Positions 25,130-34,147 are shown, counted from the first letter of the stretch. The stretch is 64,000 bases of DNA from Streptomyces rapamycinicus NRRL 5491 (GCF_024298965.1 NZ_CP085193.1:6324001-6388000), one strand, 5' to 3'. The notes: generated by a model not told the origin, from the sequence alone. Numbers and translations are program-made.

Positions 25130-25504
25130 ATGGCCGACATACGCGCGACGGTGGAGACGTATTGGGCAACGGCCCAGGCCAGGGACTGGCGGGCGTTCGG
25201 CGCCACCCTCGCCGACGACGTCCGCTACGAGCTGCCGCAGACCCGCGAGCGGGTGCTCGGCCGGGACGGCGTGGTCCGCTTCAACGCGGAGCACGTGGGT
25301 GAGTGGAGCCTGAAGGTCGAGCGCGTCATCACCGACGGCGATCAGGCGGTCTCCTGGGTGAGTTTCAGCGTGGACGAGGAGGAGACGCAGGCGATCAGCT
25401 TCTTCACTGCCTCGGCGGACGGCCGGATCCAGACCATCACCGACTTCTGGCCGACGTCGTACGAGCCCCCGCGTGAGCGCGCGCACTTGGTCGAGCGCTT
25501 CTGA
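25130..25504 (+). CDS. NTF2-like (SnoaL-type) protein
   Basis: A 124-residue small alpha+beta-barrel protein: an N-terminal helix (TVETYWATAQARDWRAFGATL), then strands ending in ITDFWP. The family includes small isomerases, cyclases and proteins of unknown role. ATG 25130 has GGGGAG just before it; ATG 25097 is a weaker alternative. It is transcribed divergently from the peptidase gene. No catalytic residue can be assigned with confidence. Confidence 0.8.
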   Translation: MADIRATVETYWATAQARDWRAFGATLADDVRYELPQTRERVLGRDGVVRFNAEHVGEWSLKVERVITDGDQAVSWVSFSVDEEETQAISFFTASADGRIQTITDFWPTSYEPPRERAHLVERF

Positions 25505-25514
25505 ATACCCTCCC

Positions 25515-25563
25515 GGTATCCGACGCCGGATACCCGATGTCCGATACCGGATGTCCGATACCG
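25515..25563. terminator. Hairpin and tandem repeat between convergent genes
   Basis: GGTATCCG/CGGATACC (25515-25522 with 25527-25534) forms a hairpin with a 4-base loop. It is followed by two exact copies of GATGTCCGATACCG (25536 and 25550). The block lies between the ends of the NTF2-like gene and the P450 gene and probably terminates both. Confidence 0.55.
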
Positions 25564-25633
25564 ATACCCTCCCGCCCCCTGCCCCTCCGGCCCCCTGTCC
25601 CTCCCTTTCGCCCCGTCCCCTTCCCGGGCTCGG

Positions 25634-26911
25634 CTACTTCAGCAGCACCGGCAGCTCGTCCACGCCGTAGACGATGGAGAGCTTGCGGAACGAGAGCTTC
25701 TCCGCCGGTACCGCGAGCCGCATCCCCGGGAACCGCCGTATGAGCGCGGGGTAGGCGGCCCGGAGCTCCATTTTGGCCAGCTCGGCGCCGATGCAGCGGT
25801 GGATGCCGTACCCGAAGGCCAGATGAGAGGGGGCCTGCCGGTGCGGATCGACCCGCTCCATGTCCGGGCCCAGCTTCTCGTCCCGGTTGGCCCCGCTCAG
25901 TGAGCACAGCACCAGATCACCGGCGGATATCCGGGTGCCCGCGATCTCCATGTCCTCGCGGGCGAACCGCGGGAAGGCCACCTGCACCACCGTGAGATAG
26001 CGCAGCAGCTCCTCCACGAACGGGTCCACGACCTCGTCCTGGTCACGTATCGCGGCGAACTGCTCGGGGGCCTGGAGCAGCACCAGCGTGCCGAGCGCCA
26101 GCATGCTCGCGGTCGTCTCCAGACCGCCGGTCAGCACCCCGTCTGCGAGCCCGGCCAGCTCATGGTCGTCGAGCTCGTCGCCGTGCTCCTTCACCAGCAT
26201 GCCGAGCAGCCCGTCGCCGGGCGTCTCACGCTGCTTCCGCACGATCCCGTGCAGATAGGAGAGGGAGTCCGACATCGCGCCGAAGGAGGCGTTCGCCCCG
26301 TCGAAGAGGTCGAACCGCGCCGTGCTGTGGCGCTGGAAGTCGTCGCGGTCCTCGTACGGCACACCGAGCAGTTCGCAGATGACCAGCGCGGGAATGGGAA
26401 GCGCGAACGACTGCACGAGATCCACCGGGCCCTCGGCCGCGGCCATCTCCTCGAGGCGCTCCTCCACGATGGAGTGGATGCGCGGGGTGAGCCTGCTGAG
26501 TCGCCGCATGGTGAATTCGGGCGTCAGCAGGCGTCGCAGTCTCGTATGCGTCGGTGGATCGCTGAAACCGAGGCCTCCCGGATTCTGCTGCGGGGCGACG
26601 CCGATGTTCCGTTCCGCGAGGTTGGTGAAATCGGAGCTGAAGCCCTTCGCCTTTCCGAGCACCGCCTTGGTCTCGTCATATCCGGTGACAAGCCAGGCAT
26701 TGATCCCGAAAGGCAGCCATATCTTGCTGATGGGTTCCTTTGCCCTGGTTCGGGACAGATCGGCAATGGGGTCGAGGCCATCGCGCCTCATCGGTGCCAG
26801 TGTGGCGTCCGGGAGGAACGACATCTTGGACAAGTCGAAGCCGTTCTTCTGAATTCTCGTAAAGTACTTGCGGCCCAGCCAGGCGACGATGTTTGAGCGG
26901 AGATTCGACAT
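25634..26911 (-). CDS. Cytochrome P450
   Basis: A 425-residue bacterial P450 monooxygenase. The haem-binding loop is FGYGIHRCIGAELAKMEL with the axial Cys (about 365), the I-helix oxygen-binding segment is LTGGLETTAS (about 250) and the K-helix ExxR is EELLRYL (about 292). FSDPPTHTRLRRLLTPEFT is the typical C-helix region. The substrate is unknown, and no ferredoxin gene or biosynthetic cluster is beside it. ATG 26911 is chosen because the frame upstream (to 27061) is basic low-quality sequence without P450 character. Confidence 0.9.
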   Translation of the reverse strand: MSNLRSNIVAWLGRKYFTRIQKNGFDLSKMSFLPDATLAPMRRDGLDPIADLSRTRAKEPISKIWLPFGINAWLVTGYDETKAVLGKAKGFSSDFTNLAERNIGVAPQQNPGGLGFSDPPTHTRLRRLLTPEFTMRRLSRLTPRIHSIVEERLEEMAAAEGPVDLVQSFALPIPALVICELLGVPYEDRDDFQRHSTARFDLFDGANASFGAMSDSLSYLHGIVRKQRETPGDGLLGMLVKEHGDELDDHELAGLADGVLTGGLETTASMLALGTLVLLQAPEQFAAIRDQDEVVDPFVEELLRYLTVVQVAFPRFAREDMEIAGTRISAGDLVLCSLSGANRDEKLGPDMERVDPHRQAPSHLAFGYGIHRCIGAELAKMELRAAYPALIRRFPGMRLAVPAEKLSFRKLSIVYGVDELPVLLK

Positions 26912-27179
26912 GGCGCAATACTGCCCTGCCGCGCCCGGGTGGCCGTGCCCCGATGCCGGACGCGCCCCGGTGTGATGCGCCACAACGGCGTGTGCGCCCT
27001 CCCCGCGTGGGCGCTCGGGGGCAGGCGCACGGGTGGGCATCAACGCGCCGGTGGGTACCAAGGTGGCGCCGACCGCGAAATCGGAGGAAGGTGTAGATAT
27101 CGGGCGTGAAGCCCGAGCGATGACGGCTGCCTGCGGGAGGCCTGTGGCGCCCCCAGGGATATGAGTGAGGTGAGCGGCC

Positions 27180-28007
27180 TTGCGGGAGAGGTTCCGTGCT
27201 GTCCAGGGCGCGCCCTGCTGGGTGAGTCTGATGGCAGCGGATCTGGACCGCGCGCACCACTTCTACGGAGAGCTCTTCGGCTGGGGCTTCCGCCCCACCC
27301 GGCAGGGTCACGGCCGTTACACCATCGCGTACACCGAGGGCGGCGTACCGACCGTCGGCATCGGCGCCTCGTCCCCGTCGGCGGGGGTGAGCCTGCCGGT
27401 CATCTGGACCACGTACTTCGCGGCGGACAGCGCGGACGAGGTGGCCTCGCGCGTCCAGGAGCGCGGCGGCACGGTCGCGGTCGGGCCGCTGGAGTTCGGC
27501 AGCGGCCGGGTGGCCTGGGCGGCCGACCCGGACGGGGCCAACTTCGGCATCTGGGAGGGCGATCTGACCTCCGCCTGGTGGGGCGAGCGCAGACCTGGCG
27601 CGCCCGTATGGCTGGAGCTGCGCACCCGTGACGCCTTCGAGGCGGCGCTCTTCTACGGTCAGGTCTTCGGCTGGGACACCCAGGGGCGGGAGCGCTGCGA
27701 CGTCCGCTTCGAACACGACCGGGTGGTGCTCCATATCGACGGTAAGGCCGTCGCGGGGCTGCGCGGGGGCGCCATCGAGGCCGCCCCGGACCCGAACGTC
27801 CGGCCCCGCTGGCGGGTCTACTTCTGCGTGAAGGACGTCGACGAGGTCGCCGAACGCGCCGAGGAACTCGGCGGCGGCGTCATCTCCCTGCCGGCCGACA
27901 CCCCCTATGGGCGCGTCGCGGCGCTGCGCGACCCGGAGGGCGGGATCTTCAGCGTGGCGGCCGTGCGGAAAGGGCCCGCGGACGGGGATCCCGGCGGTCG
28001 TGGCTGA
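27180..28007 (+). CDS. VOC family protein with two glyoxalase-like domains
   Basis: A 275-residue protein with two vicinal-oxygen-chelate domains: PCWVSLMAADLDRAHHFYGELFGW (start of the first) and PVWLELRTRDAFEAALFYGQVFGW (start of the second, about 140). Each domain ends in a DPxG motif followed by an F-x-I/V strand (DPDGANFGIWE and DPEGGIFSVAA). Such tandem proteins are common in Streptomyces and have no assigned reaction. The start is probably TTG 27180, since an in-frame stop lies at 27171-27173 and the protein needs this N-terminal strand. It is transcribed divergently from the P450. Confidence 0.82.
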   Translation: MRERFRAVQGAPCWVSLMAADLDRAHHFYGELFGWGFRPTRQGHGRYTIAYTEGGVPTVGIGASSPSAGVSLPVIWTTYFAADSADEVASRVQERGGTVAVGPLEFGSGRVAWAADPDGANFGIWEGDLTSAWWGERRPGAPVWLELRTRDAFEAALFYGQVFGWDTQGRERCDVRFEHDRVVLHIDGKAVAGLRGGAIEAAPDPNVRPRWRVYFCVKDVDEVAERAEELGGGVISLPADTPYGRVAALRDPEGGIFSVAAVRKGPADGDPGGRG

Positions 28008-28145
28008 CCGGAGGGGGAGCGGGCTGGGGCCCTCGACGGCTGTGGGCGTCGGCGCCTACGATCGGAAGTACGGCATCGCGTGTCGGTCACCGGCTGGGTG
28101 AGGCATGGAGGTGCCCGTGAGATTGCCTTACGGAGGCATTCCACA

Positions 28146-28532
28146 GTGTCTGTCGAGTTGAATCACACGATCGTCCATTCTCTGGACAACCACGAATCCG
28201 CGGAATTCCTGGCGAATATCCTTGGCCTCGAGGTGGGAGAAGAATGGGGCCCGTTCGTTCCGGTGGCGACCAGTAATGGTGTCACCCTGGACTTCGCCAC
28301 CATTCCCGGCGAGTCGATCGTCATGCAGCATTACGCGTTCCTCATCTCGGACGAGGAGTTCGACGCGGCCTTCGGGCGGATCCGGGAGCAGGGGGTCACG
28401 TACTACGCCGATCCCCATCTGAAGCAGCCGGGCGAGATCAACCACCATCATGGCGGGCGCGGGCTGTACTTCATGGACCCGGCCGGTCATGGCATGGAGA
28501 TCATCACTCGCCCGTACGGCAACGAGGAGTAG
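28146..28532 (+). CDS. VOC family protein, single domain
   Basis: A 128-residue glyoxalase/fosfomycin-resistance-type protein: VELNHTIVHSLDNHESAEFLANILGL opens the domain, and GLYFMDPAGHGMEIITRPYG closes it, with His 7, the HHHGGRG region and the final Glu as possible metal ligands. The GTG at 28146 has GGAGG at 28132-28136, so the longer frame from 28080 is rejected. The enzyme activity is unknown. Confidence 0.85.
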   Translation: MSVELNHTIVHSLDNHESAEFLANILGLEVGEEWGPFVPVATSNGVTLDFATIPGESIVMQHYAFLISDEEFDAAFGRIREQGVTYYADPHLKQPGEINHHHGGRGLYFMDPAGHGMEIITRPYGNEE

Positions 28533-28625
28533 CCCGAGCAGTCCGGGGAGGCCGAGTAGTCCCAGGAGGCCCTGAGGCTCCGGACTACGGGTGGGCCGGG
28601 GCGCCGTACGCCCCGGCCCACCCGC

Positions 28626-29045
28626 TCAGTCCTCCTCCGCCCGCTCGCGGTCCCGGCGCTCCCGCCACGCCCGTACGGCCTCGTCGATGTCGAACGGCGC
28701 GAGATTGAGCGGCGGGCCGGGCGGGGGCCGCCGGATCGCCTCACGGATCTTGTCATTGACCTCCGAGAGGATCTCCCGCACCATCCGTTCCGACGGTGCC
28801 TTCTCCACGGCGGCGAGCGCGTCCTCCGCCTCTTTTCGCAGTACAAGTGACGGTGGCAGAAACGACAGATTCTCGCGAGCCATCTTCTCCTTGACCCACC
28901 ACAGGTCGTCATAGGGCTTGTCGAGGTTGGGGAGGGGTTTTCCCTTCCCCTGGAGGTTGGCGAACGCGCCGCGTTCCTCCGCCTCGCGGATCTGCCGGTC
29001 GGCCCACGTTTCGAAACTGATGCCCGGTGGCTTTCGCTCGGTCAC
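28626..29045 (-). CDS. DUF1992 (DnaJ homologue subfamily C28-type) protein
   Basis: A 139-residue protein containing the DUF1992 domain shared with the DNAJC28 conserved region, without a J domain. The signature is SFETWADRQIREAEERGAF, then LQGKGKPLPNL and WWVKEKMARE. The C-terminal half is helical and charged and ends in REERDRERAEED-like sequence. GTG 29045 starts VTERKPPG; the frame upstream to 29207 overlaps the next gene's end and lacks family character. The function is unknown. Confidence 0.82.
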   Translation of the reverse strand: MTERKPPGISFETWADRQIREAEERGAFANLQGKGKPLPNLDKPYDDLWWVKEKMARENLSFLPPSLVLRKEAEDALAAVEKAPSERMVREILSEVNDKIREAIRRPPPGPPLNLAPFDIDEAVRAWRERRDRERAEED

Positions 29046-29103
29046 CCTCAGATTCTCCCTCAGGCTGCACGAAACGCGCCACCGGCCGTATGGGAACGGG
29101 AGG

Positions 29104-29700
29104 TCAGAGGTGGGAGGCGAGGACCGGCAGCAGATCCTGGAACGTCCGCCCGGTGGCGGGTGCACCGATCGCCGACATCTGCCAGGCGCTGCCCGCTCCG
29201 CCCCCACTCGCGCGGTGAACCTTGGCCATGATCTGGGCCGTGTACGGGCCGCCGCCGCTCAGCGTGTAGCGGGCCAGCTCCTGGCCGTTGGTCTCGTCGA
29301 CCAGACGGCAGAAGGCGTTCTGGACCTCGGCGAAGGTCTGCCCGGAGAAGGAGTTCACCGTGAACAGGATCTGATCGACATGGACCGGAACACGCTGCAG
29401 ATCGATCAGGATCGATTCGTCGTCACCGCCCTGGCCCGCGCCGCCGACGAGGTTGTCGCCGGTGTGCCGTACGGATCCGTCGTCGCTCGTCAGATGCTGG
29501 AAGAACACGACGTCCACGGCCTCGCGTCCGGCGAAGAGCACGGCCGAGGCGTCCAGGTCGATCTCCTTGGCGGTCAGCCGGGCGAGGAACCCCTTACGCG
29601 GTGCGGCCTGCCAGCCCAGGCCCATGCGCACCGCGGTGAGCTCACCCCCGTCGGACTTGGTCAGGCTGATCCGCTGGCCCTTGGCCAGGTTTACCGTCAT
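29104..29700 (-). CDS. TerD family protein (first of two in this region)
   Basis: A 198-residue TerD-fold protein. The family binds Ca2+ and is linked to tellurite resistance, stress responses and cell morphology. KGQRISLTKSDGG opens the fold; LDASAVLFAG and HTGDNLVGGAGQGGDDESILIDL hold the acidic Ca2+-binding loops; FAEVQNAFCRLVD follows. The C-terminus diverges from typical TerD (GAPATGRTFQDLLPVL). It starts in an ATGA overlap with the upstream membrane protein gene (29697-29700), so the two are coupled. Confidence 0.87.
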   Translation of the reverse strand: MTVNLAKGQRISLTKSDGGELTAVRMGLGWQAAPRKGFLARLTAKEIDLDASAVLFAGREAVDVVFFQHLTSDDGSVRHTGDNLVGGAGQGGDDESILIDLQRVPVHVDQILFTVNSFSGQTFAEVQNAFCRLVDETNGQELARYTLSGGGPYTAQIMAKVHRASGGGAGSAWQMSAIGAPATGRTFQDLLPVLASHL

Positions 29701-30461
29701 GTGGTTCCTCTCTCGCTCTGCTGACTCGTCCGGGACGGGCTGTGTGACCTCTCCAGCCGGTCGCGCAGGAACGGCAGGATGCCGCGGTGAAGAAGGGCCC
29801 TCAGCCAGGCGTCGCGAGCCGTGGCCACGGCCGCGTCATCCCGGCGCCTGAGGTGGGGCGGGTGCGTGGGTGGATGCCGGTGAAGACGTAGCCGCCCATG
29901 AGGGCGCGGACGCGGACACGGGCGCTGGTCGGGGGCCGGGGTTCGGTGGCGTACGGCGGTGACGAGCAGGCAGGCCACCCCCACCACCAGAGTGAACGCC
30001 GCGATCGTCGCGCTGGTCAGCCCGGCGGTCAACAGCGCGTCGGCCAGGTCGCGTTGGGAGTCGAGGAGTCCCAGCAGCCCGCCGAGGAGCAGAAAGGCCG
30101 CGGTCGAGGCCCCGGCCAGAGCCGGTGTGAGGACGGCGAGCACCGGCAGCAGTCCACGGACGCCTGCCGAGGGGGTGGGTGAGCCGGACAGGGCAGACGC
30201 GGTGGACACCGTGGACACCGTGGACGCGGTCGTCGTCGCGGCGGCGCGTTGCCGGAGGTACGCGGCGTATTCGGGCGCGGCGGCCGTCGCGATCAGCTCG
30301 CTCGCCACGAGCGCCTGGGCGCGCAGCCGTTGGATGTCCGCGTCCCCGGTGGCCCCGTCGCGCCGCAGGGCCTCACGGATCTCCGCCGTACGCAGCGCCT
30401 GGTGCAGCGCCCGCTCGAAGTCGGGCCTGTCCTCGGTCTGTAAGCCGGGTGGGGCGGTCAT
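29697..30461 (-). CDS. Two-helix membrane protein coupled to TerD
   Basis: A 254-residue protein of unknown function. The N-terminal 80 residues are helical and charged (FERALHQALRTAEIREALRRDG). A Thr/Ser/Val repeat (TASTVSTVSTAS, coded by 9-bp repeats near 30200-30235) leads to two membrane segments, about 103-128 and 142-167. The C-terminal 85 residues are basic and rich in Arg, Pro and His, and should be cytoplasmic. It lies between the two terD genes and is coupled to the second, which suggests a role at the membrane with TerD proteins. Confidence 0.75.
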   Translation of the reverse strand: MTAPPGLQTEDRPDFERALHQALRTAEIREALRRDGATGDADIQRLRAQALVASELIATAAAPEYAAYLRQRAAATTTASTVSTVSTASALSGSPTPSAGVRGLLPVLAVLTPALAGASTAAFLLLGGLLGLLDSQRDLADALLTAGLTSATIAAFTLVVGVACLLVTAVRHRTPAPDQRPCPRPRPHGRLRLHRHPPTHPPHLRRRDDAAVATARDAWLRALLHRGILPFLRDRLERSHSPSRTSQQSERGTT

Positions 30462-30561
30462 GTCCGCGCTTCCTCGATGAGCTCGATGAGTGGCAATGAA
30501 CCGGCCGCCGGGCCCGCCTCAGGGGGAAAGGCCGGGCCCGGCGACCGCGGGAGGGCGTCAG

Positions 30562-31137
30562 TCAGAGATTGACGCCGAAGTCGGAGGCGATGCCCGCGAG
30601 CCCCGAGGCGTACCCCTGGCCGACCGCGCGGAACTTCCACTCCGCGCCGTTGCGGTAGAGCTCGCCGAAGACCATCGCCGTCTCGGTCGCGGCGTCCTCG
30701 CTCAGGTCGTAGCGGGCGAGTTCGACGTTGTCGGCCTGGTTGACCACCCGGATGAAGGCGTTCTGGATCTGGCCGAAGTTCTGGCCGCGGCTCTCCGCGT
30801 CGTGGATGGAGACCGGGAAGACGATCCTGGCGATCTCGGCGGGCACGGCGGTCAGGTTGACCTTGATGGCCTCGTCGTCGCCCTCGCCCTCACCGGTGAG
30901 GTTGTCGCCGGTGTGCTCCACGGAGCCGTCGGGGCTGGTGAGGTTGTTGTAGAAGACGAAGTGCCGGTCGGACGCGACCTTACCGGCCTCGTCGCACAGC
31001 AGCGCGCTCGCGTCGAGGTCGTAGTCGGCGCCCGTCGTCGTCCGCACGTCCCAGCCCAGGCCGACGAGAACGGCGCTCAGACCCGGCGCCTCCTTGCTCA
31101 GCGAGACATTGCCGCCTTTGGACAGGGAAACTCCCAC
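30562..31137 (-). CDS. terD: TerD family protein
   Basis: A 191-residue protein, close to standard TerD length and sequence: [19 protein letters not shown], then [55 protein letters not shown] with the Ca2+-binding acidic loop, and ARYDLSED. The GTG at 31137 has GAGGAGAT just upstream on the minus strand. Streptomyces keep several terD copies, and the family is tied to stress responses, calcium and development. The usual tellurite operon (terABC) is not present, so the symbol reflects family only. Confidence 0.9.
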   Translation of the reverse strand: MGVSLSKGGNVSLSKEAPGLSAVLVGLGWDVRTTTGADYDLDASALLCDEAGKVASDRHFVFYNNLTSPDGSVEHTGDNLTGEGEGDDEAIKVNLTAVPAEIARIVFPVSIHDAESRGQNFGQIQNAFIRVVNQADNVELARYDLSEDAATETAMVFGELYRNGAEWKFRAVGQGYASGLAGIASDFGVNL

Positions 31138-31417
31138 AATCTCCTCCTCGTGCTCGATGGACCGGAGTCAAAATCTACAGCACTGTAGAAGTTGACGGGG
31201 CGAGGGATGGAGGGGTTGGCGAGATCTGGGCGGGACGCAGACGAGGCGGGACGAGGGGAGGCAGGGCGAGGGGGAGGCAGGGCGAGGGGCGGCGGGGCGA
31301 AAGCGGGCCGGGGCGCGGGCGAGGCGAGACGGGGCGAAGTCGGTGGCCCATCTGGCCCATCTGGCCCACCGACTCACGCACACCACCGCCCCACCACCCC
31401 CCCGCCGCCCATAGGGC

Positions 31418-31840
31418 CTACCCGGTGGCGAGCGACACCTCGGTCGACTTGATCAGAGCGGTGACCCGGCTGCCCTCGGCGAGCCCCAGCTCCGTCGCCG
31501 CGTCCTGGGTGATGGCGGCCGTGAGCTCCTGGCCGCCGCCGATGTCGATGACGACGGTGGCCATGGCGGCCCCGAGAGTGAGGCGGCTGACGGCGCCCGG
31601 GAGGCGATTGCGGATGCTCAGCCCCGAGACCTCCCCGGTGGCCAGCGCCACCTCGGTGGCCTTGGCCAGCGCCGTCACCTCGGAACCCGCTCCGATGCCG
31701 AGTTCCCTCACGGCGCTCATGGTCATGGCGGCCGTCACCATCTGCCCCCCGGACAGCCGCCCCTGGACCGTGGCCATGGCCTCGCCAGGCGTCACGGACA
31801 CGACGGTGGCGGGGAGCTGATTGCGGATGCTGAGGCTCAT
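31418..31840 (-). CDS. Tandem TOBE-domain (molbindin-like) protein
   Basis: A 140-residue protein made of two similar TOBE domains, SIRNQLPATVVSVTPGEAMATV and SIRNRLPGAVSRLTLGAAMATV, each ending in TALxKxTEVxLATG. Di-TOBE proteins of this size bind molybdate or tungstate oxyanions and store or sense them. There is no HTH, so it is not a ModE regulator. No mod transport genes are adjacent. It is followed by a purine-rich intergenic stretch (31188-31417) with no gene. Confidence 0.85.
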   Translation of the reverse strand: MSLSIRNQLPATVVSVTPGEAMATVQGRLSGGQMVTAAMTMSAVRELGIGAGSEVTALAKATEVALATGEVSGLSIRNRLPGAVSRLTLGAAMATVVIDIGGGQELTAAITQDAATELGLAEGSRVTALIKSTEVSLATG

Positions 31841-32019
31841 GTGTGCACCACCCCGGAGGCGGAGGTCGAGGGCCTGATACCGCTCACCCTAGGCACCCGC
31901 CCGAGGATCCGCGCGCCGAGCACACCGGCCCGGCCCCATACGCCGCCCAGGGCTGGGCGGCGCCCCCGCACCCCCTCAGCCGCACCCAGCCACCCCACCC
32001 CCCACGTACGATCGGACGA

Positions 32020-32411
32020 ATGTGCCGCTCTCCCGCCGACCTCGTCCGTGAATTCCACCTGGCCTTCGGCCTCGACGCCCGTGAGACCCCCACCGAGGTC
32101 TCGCCCACCGCCAGGACCTCCTGGCCGAGGAGTGCGCCGAAGTGGCCGAGGCGAGCGCCCACAGCGCCCTCGGCCACCTCGCCCACGAACTGGCCGACGT
32201 CGTCTACGTCGCCTACGGCACCGCCCTGGTCCACGGCATCGACCTCGACGAGGTGATCGCCGAGATCCACCGGGCCAATATGACCAAACTCGGCCCCGAC
32301 GGCCGCCCCACCCTCCGAGCCGACGGCAAGGTCCTCAAGGGCCCCCACTACCAGGCCCCCGACATCCCGGCCGTCCTCCGCCGCCAGGGCTGGACCGACG
32401 CGGCCGAATAG
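32020..32411 (+). pseudogene. MazG-like nucleotide pyrophosphohydrolase, frameshifted
   Basis: ATG 32020 begins a frame MCRSPADLVREFHLAFGLDARETPTEV that matches the N-terminus of a MazG-like/phosphoribosyl-ATP pyrophosphohydrolase-type protein common in Streptomyces. At about 32100-32110 the reading frame must change by one to continue as LLAEECAEVAEASAHSALGHLAHELADVVYVAYG and end at TAG 32409-32411. The second half keeps the metal-binding EExxE...ExxD pattern. Either a short deletion has broken the gene or the assembly has an error here. No slippery sequence suggests programmed frameshifting. Confidence 0.7.
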
Positions 32412-32458
32412 GTGTCCCGTCCGGCCGGGGCGACTGGAAATCCTCGGTGCGGCGACCG

Positions 32459-33949
32459 ATGGTGATCGCTAACGTGCTCGAAATGGTGACCTACGACGAG
32501 CTCACGCAACCGGAACGCCGAGTGTGGGATGCCTTTCCAGCCGGCGTCGCTGTCGACTTCCGCGCCGCGCCCGAGGAGGACCCGGCGGAAGGCGTGGGTT
32601 GGGGGTCGGCGCGAACGGTGCGGGGCGAGGTGCTGCGCGCTCTTCTGCTCAGTCACCCCACCACCGCTGGGGAGGTGGCGAAGGTCGACGTCCGGGGAGC
32701 GCGGATCTCGGGACAACTGGACCTGCGGCATGGGGACATCACCTGCCCTGTGCACCTGACCCACTGTTACTTCGACGCCGAACCCGATCTGTACGCCGCT
32801 CGCCTCGGCGAGCTGCACCTGTGGCGGTCCGTCCTGCCGGGACTGGCCGCGGTCGGAACCCAGTTCGACAGCTTTGTCGCACTGAGCGAGTGCCGAGCGA
32901 CCGGAATGGTCAGCTTCAGCTTGGCCCGGATCGCGCGCACCCTCTACCTGGACCAGCTGCGGGCCGAATCAGCCCATGCCGAGGAGCAGGGAGTCGCCGT
33001 CGCGCTGAACCACACGGTGATCGGCGACGCGGTCGTGGCTACCGGGATGTCCGCCCGTGGCGAGGTCCGCTTGGACGGAGCAACGGTGACCGCTCAGGTT
33101 TCGCTGTCTTCGGCCCGGTTGCACAATCCCGGTGGCATGGCGCTGAACGCCGAAGGGCTCACGGTGGGGTCCGACCTGACCGTGCGCGGACTGTACGCCC
33201 AGGGCCGCATCACATTGCGCAGCGCCCGTATACCCGGGCAACTGGACCTGACAGAGGCCCGCCTGTCCAACCCTGACGGTATGGCACTGCGCGTCAGCGG
33301 CGCCGTCATCGGCGAAATGTGGCTGCGCGGCGCCGCCCCGATCGACGGCATCGTGAATCTCCGCCGCACCCAGCTCCAATTGCTCTACGCGGAACCGGCG
33401 TTGTGGCCGGAGCAAGTCCGGCTCGGCGAGCTCACCTACACCACTCTCCTGCCACATCTGCCCGCAGCCGATCGGCTGCCGTTGCTGGAGCGCGAGGAGT
33501 ACCTGCCACATGCCTACCAGCAGTTGGCCGCCGCCTATCAGCGCGTCGGCGACGACGCGGCCACACGCCTGGTACAGCTCGCCAAGCACCGACGCCACCG
33601 CACGACTCTCCCCGCGTACGCCCGAGCGTGGAGCTGGGCCCAGGACATCACCGTTGGCTACGGATTCCGCCCTCTCCGCGCGGCTGCCTGGCTCGGCGCA
33701 CTCCTGCTGATCGGCACCCTCACCTACGCCCTGCGCAACCCCGCTCCGCTCAAGCCGGGAGAGGCCCCCGACTTGAACCCGCTGTTCTACACCTTCGACC
33801 TGCTCCTGCCGATCATCGACTTCGGCCAAGAGCGCGCCTACGCGCCGCACGGTTGGTCTCAGTGGCTGAGCTACGCGCTGATCATCAGCGGCTGGCTCCT
33901 CGTGACCACGATCGTCGCCGGCATCACCCGAGCCATCAGCCGGTCTTAA
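32459..33949 (+). CDS. Repeat-fold membrane protein with channel-like C-terminus
   Basis: A 496-residue protein often labelled 'membrane-associated oxidoreductase' in databases, though no oxidoreductase motif is visible. Residues 45-310 consist of irregular strand repeats (VDVRGARISGQLDLR, SARIPGQLDLTEARL), as in a pentapeptide-like right-handed beta helix. A charged segment (HAYQQLAAAYQRVGDDAATRLVQLAKHRR) precedes two membrane helices, about 390-405 and 455-485, with FYTFDLLLPIIDFGQERA between them, a layout similar to a small pore module. ATG 32459 is taken; ATG 32483 is possible. Lower codon bias than its neighbours hints at horizontal transfer. Confidence 0.75.
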   Translation: MVIANVLEMVTYDELTQPERRVWDAFPAGVAVDFRAAPEEDPAEGVGWGSARTVRGEVLRALLLSHPTTAGEVAKVDVRGARISGQLDLRHGDITCPVHLTHCYFDAEPDLYAARLGELHLWRSVLPGLAAVGTQFDSFVALSECRATGMVSFSLARIARTLYLDQLRAESAHAEEQGVAVALNHTVIGDAVVATGMSARGEVRLDGATVTAQVSLSSARLHNPGGMALNAEGLTVGSDLTVRGLYAQGRITLRSARIPGQLDLTEARLSNPDGMALRVSGAVIGEMWLRGAAPIDGIVNLRRTQLQLLYAEPALWPEQVRLGELTYTTLLPHLPAADRLPLLEREEYLPHAYQQLAAAYQRVGDDAATRLVQLAKHRRHRTTLPAYARAWSWAQDITVGYGFRPLRAAAWLGALLLIGTLTYALRNPAPLKPGEAPDLNPLFYTFDLLLPIIDFGQERAYAPHGWSQWLSYALIISGWLLVTTIVAGITRAISRS

Positions 33950-34018
33950 GGCATGTTCGACGAATCCGGGGCCTCATGGCGAACAACGGCGGTTGCCACT
34001 CCAATAGCCCGGAAACGA

Positions 34019-34058
34019 GTCAGGGGCCCGATCCGCTTTCGCGGATCAGGCCCCTGAC
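34019..34058. terminator. Hairpin terminator next to tRNA-Pro
   Basis: GTCAGGGGCC (34019-34028) pairs with GGCCCCTGAC (34049-34058), and inside it GATCCGC pairs with GCGGATC around a TTTC loop. It can terminate both tRNA-Pro on the minus strand and the gene ending at 33949. Confidence 0.8.
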
Positions 34059-34073
34059 CTGGTGTTCCTTCAG

Positions 34074-34147
34074 TCGGGGTGGCGGGATTTGAACCCACGA
34101 CCTCTTCGTCCCGAACGAAGCGCGCTGCCAAGCTGCGCTACACCCCG
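34074..34147 (-). tRNA. tRNA-Pro (anticodon CGG)
   Basis: On the minus strand the sequence starts CGGGGTGTAGCGCAG and ends CACCCCGA. The anticodon stem CTTCG/CGAAG encloses TTCGGGA with anticodon CGG. The T-loop GGTTCAAATCC is present. CCA is not encoded. A TAAAGT -10-like hexamer lies just upstream on the minus strand (34160-34165). Confidence 0.95.

Noticed and set aside
23286..25130. 614-residue + strand frame opposite the S9 peptidase
   Set aside because: Shadow of the peptidase gene; its codon use and composition are those of an antisense GC-rich frame.
32100..32115. Programmed frameshift in the MazG-like gene
   Set aside because: No slippery heptamer, no downstream structure of note, and the flanking residues suggest missing codons; a lesion is simpler.
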